In this document: one piece after another, positions 50,441 through 59,924 of the stretch
How positions within the stretch are numbered: position 1 is the first letter of the stretch
Layout: every line of letters begins with the position of its first letter
Assembly: GCA_039000515.1 (NCBI GenBank)
Contig: JBCFYV010000100.1
Location: 30,058,421-30,122,420, forward strand
DNA from: Timema cristinae
Taxonomy: Eukaryota; Arthropoda; Insecta; Phasmatodea; Timematidae
Reading direction: 5' to 3'
DNA length: 64,000 nt
Translations under genes and position numbers: made by a program
The notes under the pieces: generated by a model
The model's input: only the letters and a program-made list of their open reading frames with translations
Told to the model about the DNA's origin: nothing
The model's database searches: none

Positions 50441-50640
50441 GGTGGTGGTGGTGGTGGTGGTGGTGTGTGGTGTGATATGATAGCACAATGCCCGTAGTAG
50501 GCGCATTAGTGCTACTGATAGTTCAGCCTGTTTTCACTTGGCGCGTGGCTTGAAATTTATAATTTAAAATAAATAAATTTGGGCAGTGGTAAACCACGGA
50601 TAACTGAAACTGCGGATAATTAATTAGCGGATACGGCATC
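50158..50640. mobile_element. Inverted-repeat MITE (Tigger-like ends) with trinucleotide array
   Basis: The left end agggcccccatatccgcggg and 'aaccgtggataat' mirror the right end 'accacggataactgaaactg' and 'tagcggatacggcatcc'. Such ccgcggg/ctgcggata ends resemble pogo/Tigger-type MITEs. A (gat)n(ggt)n run at 50396-50476 sits inside. No frame remains. Confidence 0.5.
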
Positions 50641-50853
50641 CATTTGACTATTTAAAAATACCCTCTCCCCAAATCCTAAATTCTAAACTAAATGCTATAA
50701 GAGAAGATAGGAACACCCTCAAACTCCCACTTCTTTGATGAATCCTGTCTCCACCACTTATATCCACTCCTACATTAGAATCTTAATCTTTCTAACTCAC
50801 ATTCCTCCAACAATCACAGAAGTAAAGTATCTGTTTGCCCTTGACCCCAATAG

Positions 50854-51032
50854 ATCGGTTCTTTCTTCATGATCAACCTATGCCTGGTCGTCATCGCCAC
50901 TCAGTTCGCCGAGACGAAGAAACGCGAGATGGAGCGCATGCGCCTGGAGAGAGAGCGGTTCCGGTCCACGAGCACTCTGGCTTCCTCGACCAACAACTCC
51001 GAGCCTACCTCCTGCTACGCCGAGATCGTCAA
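50854..51032 (+). CDS. Cav3: Cav3 exon 5: domain I S6 and proximal I-II linker
   Basis: In phase 0 it reads [20 protein letters not shown], then [39 protein letters not shown] and 'aa' of a split Lys codon. [15 protein letters not shown] is the pore-lining S6 of T-type channels, followed by the charged helix leading into the gating brake. [10 protein letters not shown] matches the vertebrate GSCYEELLKY position. The acceptor is cccaatag (a short tract) and the donor gtgagt at 51033, phase 2. GC-rich compared with its flanks. Confidence 0.96.
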
Positions 51033-51114
51033 GTGAGTAACCATTTGTATTTACCTCCAAATATTGAATTATTAGTAGCTTAAAGGCCCTTCAACGACCA
51101 CTTTCTGAGCTCAC

Positions 51115-51305
51115 TCAATGCATTAACAATCAACTTATAAACCAAGTTAACTCTAGAATAAACACAACACACAGTCCCCTAGTATTCAATTAATCATCAA
51201 TATGAAAAGGGAATCGCAAATATTACCAATGATTAATTTTTCAGTTGGGATGGGAATCAAACACAAGACCCTTATCTAAGAAAGTAGACACTCTGATGGC
51301 CAGAG
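51115..51305 (-). repeat. Family F repeat, antisense
   Basis: 'aacttataaaccaagttaac', attcaattaatcatcaatat and 'gggaatcaaacacaagaccc' (B box complement). Confidence 0.5.
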
Positions 51306-51391
51306 TGTGAGAAACCAATTTTTGTGCTTTCAGGTATTAAATGATGCTAAAGTAATGGGATTGGATGAACAAAACTTAAGAAGTAATTCTC

Positions 51392-52228
51392 GAGAATTGA
51401 GATGGAGAAAAGTTGAGAAGTTTATGTGATGAATACATTATGAAGTAACCCTCGAGCATTGAGCAGGAGAAAAGATGGAAGCATGACGGGATGAATACAT
51501 TATGAAGTAACTCTTGAGCATCGAGCCTGGGAAAAGATGGGAATATGAAGGAATGAATACATTATGAAGTAACTCTCGAGCATTGAGCCAGAGAAAATAT
51601 GGGAGGATGGGGGGATGAATACATTATGAAGTAACTCTCGAGCATTGAGCCAGAGAAAATATGGGAGGATGGAGGGATGAATACATTATGAAGTAACTCT
51701 CGAGCATTGAGCCAGAGAAAATATGGGAGGATGGAGGGATGAATACATTATGAAGTAACTCTCGAGCATTGAGCTGGAGAAAAGATGGGAGTATGAAGGG
51801 ATGAATACATTATCAAGTAACTCTTGAGCATTGAGCTGGAGAAAAGATGGGAGTATGAAGGAATGAATACATTATGAAGTAACTCTCGAGCATTGAGCCA
51901 GAGAAAATATGGGAGGATGGAGGGATGAATACATTATGAAGTAACTCTCGAGCATTGAGCTGGAGAAAAGATGGGAGTATGAAGGGATGAATACATTATC
52001 AAGTAACTCTTGAGCATTGAGCTGGAGAAAAGATGGGAGTATGAAGGGATGAATACATTATGAAGTAACTCTCGAGCATTGAGCTGGAGAAAAGATGGGA
52101 GTATGAAGGGATGAATACATTTTGAAGTAACTCTCGAGCATTGAGCTGGAGAAAAGATGGGAGTATGAAGGGATGAATACATTATCAAGTAACTCTTGAG
52201 CATTGAGCCGGAGAAAATATGGAAGGAT
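51392..52228. repeat. 62-bp minisatellite, about 13 copies
   Basis: Unit gagaaaagatgggagtatga, agggatgaatacattatgaa, 'gtaactctcgagcattgagc' and tg, with two main variants (agatgggagtatgaag; atatgggaggatggag). The first units are most diverged. A minus-strand frame (51934-52203) with a repeating peptide follows from the periodicity. Confidence 0.98.
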
Positions 52229-52509
52229 CGGGTTATTAATAATGCGTTATACCTCGTCCTTGGTCGAGAGCGTTTAAATGTTGTGCTTCAGACTATATCC
52301 TAAACATCTCCAAAATACGTTACTTTTAATACCTAAATGAATCAATATATATTCTTCAAGTGGAGATAAGGCAGGTTTGATAAGAGTATAATAATATTAG
52401 TTGAGGTTATTGGCACCATGGATCACAAGTATATGGTTCCAATATTCTCAATTTTGCTCAATATCACATATAACAGTAGGCACTTAGATATAGGCGTAAA
52501 TATCGTCTT

Positions 52510-52660
52510 GTTTGGTTTCACGGCAGTAGGAAGGACAGGGCTCAAATCTCAATCGGGTGTACTGAGGTTGTTTTTTCACCGCGATGTTCTCCCTCACTAC
52601 CTCCACTCTAATGTGAGAACACTTCCTCTCAATTCTACCTTACTCCTTACAAACACATTA
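52510..52660 (+). repeat. SINE C fragment
   Basis: gctcaaatctcaatcgggtg, 'tactgaggttg' and 'gtgagaacacttcctctcaa'. Worn. Confidence 0.5.
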
Positions 52661-52671
52661 TTTTAAATATC

Positions 52672-52923
52672 ACCCGCCTCGGTGGTGTAGTTTGTTAACG
52701 CGCTTGTCGTGTTGAGCTCGACTGTTGAGGACGGGGAGCTCGAGGTTCGAATCTCGGTCGGATGAACTGGGGGGGGGGGGGGTCCTAAATAGTTTTCCAC
52801 TCCACATCCACGCAAATGCAGGCTCACTTCCTCTAATTCAGCCTTCCCAATTCCTAATCCATTAACGTAATTAGTACTTAAAGCGTATAACACGAACGGA
52901 TATAATAATAATAATAATAATAA
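52672..52923 (+). mobile_element. SINE A with 13-bp target duplication
   Basis: Head 'cctcggtggtgtagtttgtt', B box gaggttcgaatctcggtcgg, an internal run of about 14 G, and tail 'acacgaacggata' then (taa)n. Flanked by tattttaaatatc at 52659-52671 and 52924-52936. Confidence 0.93.
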
Positions 52924-53029
52924 TATTTTAAATATCTGTATATTTTGAGTGTGTACACCTAAAATACTATTTAACATATTATAATATATATTAATTTCAT
53001 TTGAGGTATTTAAATTGTACTGTCTGAAC

Positions 53030-53195
53030 CAACTGATTATATCAGAAAACAACTTATAAACCGACTTAAATTTAAAACAGACAAATCTCTCAGATGTTAA
53101 TTCATCACTTTGCAAGAGGAAACTCACCTTTCACCAATTAACTTTTTTTTTTTTGCCATGTAAGGAATGGAACCCAGGACTCTTAGCTCAGTAGG
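53030..53195 (-). repeat. Family F repeat, antisense
   Basis: accaactgattatatcagaa, 'aacttataaaccgacttaaa', 'gttaattcatcactttgcaa', and a head with 'ggaacccaggactcttagct'. Confidence 0.6.
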
Positions 53196-53272
53196 TAGAC
53201 ACGCAGACCTAGCTAAAATGTCGGACGTAATAAAAAGAGTTTTAAAAAACATTACCATTGATCTTGTTTCAG

Positions 53273-53463
53273 ATACGTGGCCCATCTGTGGCGACGCGGT
53301 AAAAGGAGATTGTTCAAGAAGTATCACCTGTGGAAGATACGGCGCCAGCAACAGAGAGAACAGAAGCGTCACCTACAACTCATCGCTGGAGGTGGGAGCG
53401 GCGTACCCACTGCTGGTGCAATAATCCTTCAGCAGTATCGTGGGGGCGGCGGAAATGGTGGAG
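53273..53463 (+). CDS. Cav3: Cav3 exon 6: gating-brake helices and Gly-rich linker
   Basis: Completes the split Lys, then reads YVAHLWRRGKRRLFKKYHLW, KIRRQQQREQKRHLQLIAGG and a Gly-rich tail ending QQYRGGGGNGG. In Cav3 channels the helix-loop-helix after domain I S6 is the gating brake, which holds the channel closed and is a site of calmodulin binding and regulation. The very basic WRRGKRRLFKKYH segment fits it. The acceptor is cttgtttcag. The donor is taken as gtaact at 53464, phase 1. Open reading continues a few codons to a stop at about 53480, so the exon must splice before that. Two earlier gt dinucleotides in the Gly run would give the same phase, so the exact 3' end is less sure than the identity. 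Confidence 0.88.
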
Positions 53464-53537
53464 GTAACTACAACACCTAACTATGTATAGGTTGTTTTGT
53501 TTGTTCTTTTACCATTATACTTTTAAATAACCCACTT

Positions 53538-53825
53538 GGTGACCTGGTGGTCTAAGGGGTAAGGTGTCGGACTTCTGTGCTGGCGGCTGGGGTTCAATCC
53601 TAGGTCCCGGCAAAGATTTATCTGATTACCAAACCCTTCCTTCACCTCTGACAAGACATCTTGTGAATGTGGGGAATGCCAGGCCTCCACCGTGGTTCGG
53701 ATTCCACGTTAATCTGTAGGTCCTTCATTTCATCTCACAATCACCCTACCATTACACATTAGCGTAAGTGCGTATAACCCGAATGGGTAGTAAGACGCGG
53801 TGCTAATAATAATAATAATAATAAT
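53538..53825 (+). mobile_element. SINE B with 13-bp target duplication
   Basis: Near-consensus SINE B 74 bp downstream of exon 6. Flanked by aaataacccactt at 53525-53537 and 53826-53838. Tail 'cgaatgggtagtaagacgcg' with (taa)n. Confidence 0.93.
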
Positions 53826-53838
53826 AAATAACCCACTT

Positions 53839-54050
53839 AGTTGATCGATTGGATTAAGGAATCACCCTCCCAATAGAGTGGACTACCAATGACGAGATCA
53901 CGTTTTGAATCCCGGCCAGTTTTACAGAGGATATTTTTTTTCCCCAAAATTGTTTTCCCACTTTCCCTTCATACAAATGCAGGTACATTTCCATTATATT
54001 CTACCTTTCTGATCCTAACCATTAGTGTGAATGGCTGGATATCTCCAAAC
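53839..54050 (+). repeat. Old SINE C-like remnant
   Basis: 'ggattaaggaatcaccctcc', acgttttgaatcccggccag, 'cttcatacaaatgcaggtac' and 'cattagtgtgaatgg'. Confidence 0.55.
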
Positions 54051-54056
54051 AAGTAG

Positions 54057-54356
54057 GTGACCTGGTTGTCTAGGGGTAAGGTGTCGGACTTCTGTGCTGG
54101 CATCCTGGTTTCAATCCTCGGTCCCGGCAAAGATTTATCTTATTGCCAAACCCTTCCTTCACCTCTGACAAGTTATCTTGTGAATGTGGGGAATACCAAG
54201 CCTCCACCGTGGTTCGGATCCCACGTTAAACTGTAGGTCCTCCATTTAATCTCACAATCACCCTAACATTACACATTAGCGTAAGTGCGTATAAGCCGAA
54301 AGGGTAGTAAGTAAGACGTGGTGATGATAATCATAATAATAATAATAATAATAATA
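54057..54356 (+). mobile_element. SINE B
   Basis: gtgacctggttgtctagggg, B-box region 'tggtttcaatcctcggtccc', tail 'gccgaaagggtagtaagtaa' and an interrupted (taa)n. Four-base duplication (gtaagtaag) in the tail. Confidence 0.88.
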
Positions 54357-54402
54357 CAATTTTGTAACAAACTTTACGATCTAGTTATGTTGGATTTTTT
54401 TT

Positions 54403-54643
54403 ATCGCCACGTCTTATTACCTGTTCAGGTTGTATGCATGTAAGATAATTACTACAATGAGCTAGGAATGATGACTGAAGTATTTTAGAGGTAATCTACC
54501 CGCATTTGCGTGGAGGGAGACAGGTAAGAGGTTTAGGAAAAACAGCCTTCAGTAGACATGGAGAGTAGATCTATAATCTCCGTCATCAACAGGCCAATCT
54601 AACTCTAGAGTGATGCCTTAGACCATTTGGCCACTGAAGAGAG
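54403..54643 (-). mobile_element. SINE C, antisense
   Basis: cgccacgtcttattacctgt, 'ctacccgcatttgcgtgg' and 'ccatttggccactgaagag'. Confidence 0.75.
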
Positions 54644-54793
54644 CTACTGTCTAGTTAACGTTTGAAAAATTCTATAAAAAATATATTTCGTTTCATCAAG
54701 TGGTAATTTTCTTTAAGAACTGTTTTGGCTACTACCATACTTGTGACCTAGTCGCTGTGACTAAAACGTCACGAGCAGGATACGAGCTCATAA

Positions 54794-54794
<1 letters not shown>

Positions 54795-54863
<69 letters not shown>

Positions 54864-55128
54864 GAACCGCGTCTTACTACCCGTTCGGGTTATACGCACT
54901 TACGCTAATGTGTAATGGTAGGGTGATTGTGAGATGAAATGAAGGACCTACAATTTAACGTGGAATCCGAACCACGGTGGCGGCCTGGCATTCCACACAT
55001 TCACAAGATGTCTTGTCAGAGGTGTAGGAAGGGTTTGGAAATCAGATAAATCTGTGCCGGGACCGAGGATTGAACCCCGGCCGCCAGCATAGAAGTCTGA
55101 CACCTTACCCCTAGACCACCAGGTCACC
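54795..55128 (-). mobile_element. SINE B, antisense, with long (ATT)n and 10-bp target duplication
   Basis: About 22 ATT units followed by a full antisense SINE B (gaaccgcgtcttactacccg to 'ctagaccaccaggtcacc'). Flanked by agctcataaa at 54785-54794 and 55129-55138. Confidence 0.93.
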
Positions 55129-55461
55129 AGCTCATAAAGCTTCGTTTTATTATTTGTGGGTGTCCATATTCTACAAATAATTCCTGATTGCAGCCACTTG
55201 TTCTTAAAAGTGTGATACTTTGGGGTAGCCATACAAATAACGCTTTCTGACGTCCTGCGGGCGAATCCACGAGATTTTCTCGTTATGCTCTACTCGCATT
55301 TGTAATTTCATTCTGTAAATTTTCCTTACTAGAATTTATAATTTCATTATTTTAGTTCAGTTGTCTACTTTCGTATTGCCGTGAAAAATTCCGATTTTTT
55401 TTGTGGCCAATATTTCAGGTTGTGTTGCAATATTTACCTTTTTATGAACATTTATAGAAGC

Positions 55462-55718
55462 ACCCGCTCCATTGGCTGTACGGTCTAAGACGTCTCTCCC
55501 GCTTTATTATGGCCTGCTGATGATGAGAAGATCGGGTTTAGAATCCCCGTTGGGTCTAATGAGAGTGGTGTTTTTCCCAAATGGTTTACCACGGTTCTTA
55601 CATAAAAATGCAGTTATATTACCCCACTAGAATACTTCCTTCCTCACACCAAACACATAAGAGTAATTATCATATGCGTATAACCGAAACAGGTAGTAAG
55701 ACGTGATGATAAAAAAAT
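55462..55718 (+). mobile_element. SINE C
   Basis: 'cgctccattggctgtacgg', gatcgggtttagaatccccg, tail 'accgaaacaggtagtaagac' and an A run. Confidence 0.75.
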
Positions 55719-56660
55719 ATGTACGCACTAAATTCTTTGTTTGGTTTCATCTCTGTTACGTTTGTGTGTTAAAGTTGAACTAAAATAATATTGTCAACAA
55801 ATATACGAATAGATTCTCTTATTCCATCTGCATGACATTCAATTAAGCTCAACGTACACACTTTATTTAATATGAAATATGATAAATGTATTTTCATTTA
55901 TCTCAAACGTATATTCAAGTTCACTAAATATAAGCATCACTCTATAAAACTTATTTTCTAGTCTTTAAATTTCTCTAATAACAAAAACAAAATCATCAAA
56001 ATCTCCACCATTCAAACTTTTACTTACAAAATAATTTCGAAAAATCCGTTGTGAGGTATAATAACGCTTAGTGGTCGAACCATAATGAAAAATATTCTAA
56101 TTAAATAACTTAATTCTGTAACGAAGTTTTGTGCAAGAAAGACAAATAAAAAAGAGTTTCTAGATAAGTGTCACTTGACCGTTCCAACACGCAACGAAAT
56201 AATCCACCAACATCTCGAGAAAATGGAAAAATGGCAAAGTTCGTACAATTAATTGTACATAAATAGCGAGGCTTAGAAGATATAAGTGATTTTTAGGTTG
56301 CATATATAGTCCTATCTAGTATCATATTCGTAAATGGAGAAATGATTCCGGGATATATAAATCGAACCCTGGACCCTTAACTTAGAATGCCCTCACCTCA
56401 CAGACTTACCCACTTGAGGCATATGACCTAAGAATATGATGATCTGGATAGCAGTGTAGTATAGTCCAAGCCAAAGGCCTGGTTCGATTCGTATCTGGGT
56501 TCATGTTCAATTAAGATTTACGATTCGCAAGAATTTATGTCTCGAACCTTCTGCAAGTAAGTCGTGTCCTCGGTCAAAACCAAATGTTGACTGCCAAAGA
56601 GGTCCAAATATTAAAAGTGTCCACGAGGAGTTTTTTCCAGTAACGGCACCGATTCCCAAG

Positions 56661-56906
56661 TACATCCCACCATCACACCATCACACCGCACCACATATCG
56701 CGGCTGCCACGGCATCACCACGTCGGACCTGATTCGGCAGGTCAGACGTCACTGGCACCGACTGATGGCGTGAGGATGATATTGGGTCAGGCTCACCGGG
56801 CAGCCCGAGGTGCAGCGTGGACCCCCTAGCGACCCCTCACGGCCCGGGGGTCCCCATCAGGTCTCTTCCACGAATAACGTTGGGGGACCTGGACTCCGCG
56901 GCAGAG
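56661..56906 (+). CDS. Cav3: Cav3 exon 7 (candidate): I-II linker, with frame break
   Basis: A GC-rich island in the right place for a linker exon. From 56661 one frame reads HPTITPSHRTTYRGCHG, ITTSDLIRQVRRHWHRLM, then meets a stop at 56771. The frame one base over reads REDDIGSGSPGSPRCSVD, PLATPHGPGVPIRSLPRI and TLGDLDSAAE up to a donor gtgggc at 56907. The two halves join smoothly if one base in 56765-56773 is surplus, so a sequencing error or a real single-base indel is suspected. The 3' half alone could be an exon from 56791 (gggtcag acceptor), which matches the phase 1 end of exon 6 without any correction. The end is phase 0 and fits exon 8. Ser/Pro/Gly-rich composition suits the variable linker. 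Boundaries are uncertain. Confidence 0.55.
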
Positions 56907-56929
56907 GTGGGCTTTTCATGACGTATACA

Positions 56930-57500
56930 TGTGACAGGGGCAGAACTATTTCTGTGACAAGATTCTCCACTGGGCAGATTTAATCAGGGAAATCTAAAAT
57001 GTAGTAAACTCCTGGGCTAACATTCGGTAAAGCTATCTCTGAGGCAAGATTTTCATTGGAAAAGTTTAACTTCGCAAAACTATACTGGGGCTAACTATAC
57101 TGGTAAGTATCTCTGAGGCAGAGATTTTTATTGGAAAGTATATAACTTGGCAAAACTATCTTGGGGCTAAACTATTACGGGTTAAAGTATCTCTGAGGCA
57201 AGATTTTAATTGGAAAATTATAAATTGGCAAAACTATCTCTGGGGCTAAACTATTACTGGTTAAAGCTATCTCTGAGGCAAGATTTTAATTGGGAAAAGT
57301 TATAAACTTGGCAAAACTATCACTGGGGCTAAACTATTACTGGTTAAAGCTAAAACCGGGGATAAATTATCTCAGAGTCAGAATTCTTACCTTGGAAAAA
57401 CTATTCTTGGCACAAAATAACTGGAGCCAAACTATTAGTGAGGCAAAATTTTCCCGAAGATAACTTATCAATGTAGAAAAATTATTTGGTCAAGCCGAGA
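56930..57500. repeat. Diverged ~80-bp tandem repeats
   Basis: Repeating words ctatctctgaggcaagattt, 'aacttggcaaaactat', 'ggggctaaactattactgg'. The best units are at 57080-57370. It begins just downstream of the exon 7 donor. Confidence 0.85.
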
Positions 57501-57600
57501 CCATTGTGAATTAGTAGGAATCTTTGCTCAATGTTTCTATTTTCATCTCTATTCAACTACTGTTTGAAAGCTGCATTTTACTAAACCAAGCCTTTTTAAA

Positions 57601-57856
57601 ATCACCGTGTCTTACTACCTGTTATGGCTATAGGCATAGATATAGGATAATTGCTCTAATGGAGAAGGGATGAGAAAGGGAGAATAGTATAGGTAATCTA
57701 CCCAGCCCGCAGTAGCGTGGAAAGAGAGTGGGAAATCATTGATTAAAAATTCCCCTTACTAAACCCAACTAGGATTACAAGCCCGATAACCCCATCATCA
57801 GCAGGCTAGTTCAATACGAGAATGATGCTTTAGACCAATCTGCCACTGGAGTGAGC
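57601..57856 (-). mobile_element. SINE C, antisense
   Basis: atcaccgtgtcttactacct, 'agagagtgggaaatcatt', 'catcatcagcaggctagttc', 'ccaatctgccactggag'. Confidence 0.75.
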
Positions 57857-58484
57857 TTAAGCCATAAGTATTCATTAACGTATCTTAACAGGTAAATTAA
57901 ATGCTGGTATGTCATAAGCGTTTTAAATGTATTTGGAATGTAAATAATAAGATACGTTTTGGTAGCTATTTATTATGCTTTAGTAAAAGGCATTATAAAA
58001 TAACCAATGTAGAGAACTTGGCATTTGGTAAAATTGCTTTCACTAGGCAGTTTATATTTTCAAATATATATTAATGTAAGAGATACAACTACATTGAATC
58101 AAATTTAACAGCTTAGTTTATCAAAACATTAGTCTTAAAGAGATCTAATTTATCATCCTTAATAAGTATGGGCACCCTATTTGGCAATTTCAAATTATAA
58201 TTAGTACTATTAATTTTATTTAGTAATCATGTGTAAGAAATGGTTCAAAAGTAACACTTAGAAAATACACATATCAAGTTACGTGTCTATTATAGGTATA
58301 ATCTCCATTATAATGTTCCCAGACTGAAAATAGGAAAGTTTTTTTTAATCAATAAAGGAAGTAGTGCCCACACATGTATAAAATAAATCTAATCAAAAGC
58401 TTATTTTAAAATAATTAGATTAAAATGGACTCTGAGCTACTTCGATTGAAACGTAGCGATTTTCTCTCCATCATGAAACAAAGT

Positions 58485-59368
58485 TAGTGATGTGGAAAAA
58501 GTATCGATATTTTACTAAGATCGACTTTCCTTTCGATACCGCTCTTTTTAGTTTAATACTTTGACTCATATGCAGTACCTACACCCCAGTATAGAATCGA
58601 TATTGAAAGAAACAATAATTTGTTTATCATTTCAGTATTGAAAGAAGCAATCATTTGTTTACTAGCCAAATATAAGCTCGGTATTGAAAGAAACAGTATT
58701 TTGTTTATCAATCCGGTAATGTATCGGTATTGAAAGAAATCATAAATTGTTTACTAGACAAGCATCAGGACGGTAATGAAAGAAACAATATTTTGTTTAT
58801 CAGTTCGGTATCGGAATTGAAAGAAACAATAGTTTTATTATCAGGCCGGCATTTAAGGAAATAATAATTTGTTTATCAGACCGGTAACGGATCGGTAATG
58901 ATAGAAACAATCATTGGTTTATCACCCCGATATTGTATATGTTTCAAAAGATACCACCATTTGTTTATAATTTGTGTACTTGTCTTAGTAATGTAATTTT
59001 AAACTCACACTAAGCCTGATTAAAATATCCTTCTTCGTTCATAAACGTGCTAGGCACTAAACTAGGCAATATATTACCATATTGTAGATATTTTATTATT
59101 ATTTTAAGTGACTTTATAAAAGGTAATGTAAAAATTATATCGTAATTCTTAAATTTTATTTATTGTTACTAAATAAGCAGAAAAACTCTAAGTATATGTA
59201 TAAATATATCGGCACTTTCTTACGTATATAAATAAATTAAAAACATTATATTTGAATAAAATTTCCCAGTTATATTTTTGATACCGATGCTTAATATTAT
59301 TGGTACTTTTATTTCGATACTAGAAATTAGTAAAGTATCGATATTCCATCTCGATACCACATCCCCTA
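58485..59368. mobile_element. hAT-like non-autonomous element with subterminal repeats
   Basis: The left end tagtgatgtggaaaaagtat followed by cgatattttacta and the right end, read inward, taggggatgtggtatcgaga and then atatcgatactttacta, form imperfect terminal inverted repeats rich in tatcgata. The interior at 58590-58940 carries about six diverged units of 'gaaagaaacaataatttgtt' plus tatca. Flanking 8-mers agree at only 5 of 8 positions, so the insertion is old. The right end lies 88 bp before exon 8. Confidence 0.55.
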
Positions 59369-59456
59369 ATCACGGTTGTAAATGCCAAACGGGGGAGTCC
59401 CATCTCATAACGGTCCAAGAGTTAATGAAAGAGCATGTCGCTACTGCGCATGTCAG

Positions 59457-59668
59457 GGTTTGTTGAGCCCACCGCTAGATGGTCACCGTCGCAAGAGCAG
59501 CGTGGTCATGTTCTCGGAGGTGGTGCTCCTCCACGGTGAGTCGACCACCACCGGCGAGAGCGCCAGGAACGTGTGCTCCAGTGAGAAGATGACGCAGACG
59601 GGGGACGGCAACGTGTGGCCGGTGCTGGGGTTGGGACGGGGCCGCACCAGCAGGGCTTGCAGTCGCAG
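59457..59668 (+). CDS. Cav3: Cav3 exon 8: I-II linker
   Basis: A GC-rich block reading GLLSPPLDGHRRKSSVVMFS, EVVLLHGESTTTGESARNV, CSSEKMTQTGDGNVWPVL and GLGRGRTSRACSRR without a stop. It ends in phase 2 at the donor gtgaga (59669), and 'ag' pairs with the 'a' of exon 9 to give Arg, which supports the frame. The start at 59457 is chosen because it gives phase 0, matching exon 7. Open reading extends upstream to about 59382 (NERACRYCACQ), so an earlier start is possible. RRKSS is a possible kinase site. A second strong donor-like site, gtaagt at 59690, lies 22 bp downstream in a frame that is closed, and an internal gtgagt lies near 59536. Confidence 0.75.
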
Positions 59669-59692
59669 GTGAGAGCGCGCGTCACAGAGGTA

Positions 59693-59911
59693 AGTAGCCC
59701 CACGGCTTCTTTGGGGCTGACTGACAGCTGATGGCTTTGAAAAGTTATCAGGCCAAAGTATGTATCCATACGCCGAACTATATGATCTGCAAAAACATGT
59801 GTTTAGCAGATGTCACTTCTGATAGTAAAAATTTAGGTATATACCTTAATTTTGACTGTCAGAAGTCAGCTGTGAACTGTCAGTCAGCACCAAAGAAGCC
59901 ATGGGGCTACT
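59693..59911. repeat. 219-bp inverted repeat element beside the exon 8 donor
   Basis: The left arm agtagccccacggcttcttt, continuing ggggctgactgacag (59693-59727), and the right arm (59877-59911) are complementary at about 33 of 35 positions. The interior also has weak inverted symmetry around aaaaacatgtgttt. No coding capacity, and no clear target duplication. It looks like a MITE. Confidence 0.75.
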
Positions 59912-59924
59912 GTATATTAGGATG

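Larger units (their letters stand above)
43636..50853 (+). other. Intron 4 (7.2 kb)
   Basis: GT-AG intron dominated by the 66-bp satellite (43732-47364), a second family K copy, an AT microsatellite, a mariner element (48650-50090) and an inverted-repeat element with a trinucleotide array (50158-50640). A stretch near 47755-47830 (gtcaaactatgacccacggg) resembles termini of hAT-type elements but only one end is visible. 47840-48480 and 50645-50850 show nothing else. Confidence 0.85.
51033..53272 (+). other. Intron 5 (2.2 kb)
   Basis: GT-AG intron. Contains a family F repeat (51115-51305), the 62-bp minisatellite (51392-52228), an old SINE C fragment, a SINE A with a 13-bp target duplication, and another family F repeat (53030-53195). 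No other feature was seen. Confidence 0.85.
53464..56660 (+). other. Intron 6 (3.2 kb)
   Basis: Almost filled with SINEs: B at 53538, an old C-like at 53839, B at 54057, C antisense at 54403, B antisense at 54795 and C at 55462. About 55140-55460 and 55720-56330 show nothing recognisable. Around 56330-56560 there are two degenerate tRNA-like stretches with B-box-like sequence. The intron's 3' end contains ttttttccag at 56631-56640, with a possible acceptor at 56660. Confidence 0.7.
56907..59456 (+). other. Intron 7 (2.55 kb)
   Basis: Begins with diverged ~80-bp tandem repeats (56930-57500), then an antisense SINE C (57601-57856), plain AT-rich sequence with nothing recognised (57860-58480), and a hAT-like element (58485-59368). 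The acceptor before exon 8 is tgcgcatgtcag, with a weak pyrimidine tract. Confidence 0.65.

Noticed and set aside
51934..52203. Periodic minus-strand protein
   Set aside because: The 62-bp minisatellite unit has few stops in this frame. The repetition explains the frame.
52663..53127. 154-codon minus-strand frame
   Set aside because: It is the antisense of a SINE A plus flanking intron.
59506..59769. Minus-strand frame opposite exon 8
   Set aside because: Shadow of the GC-rich coding exon on the + strand, which alone fits the splice phases.
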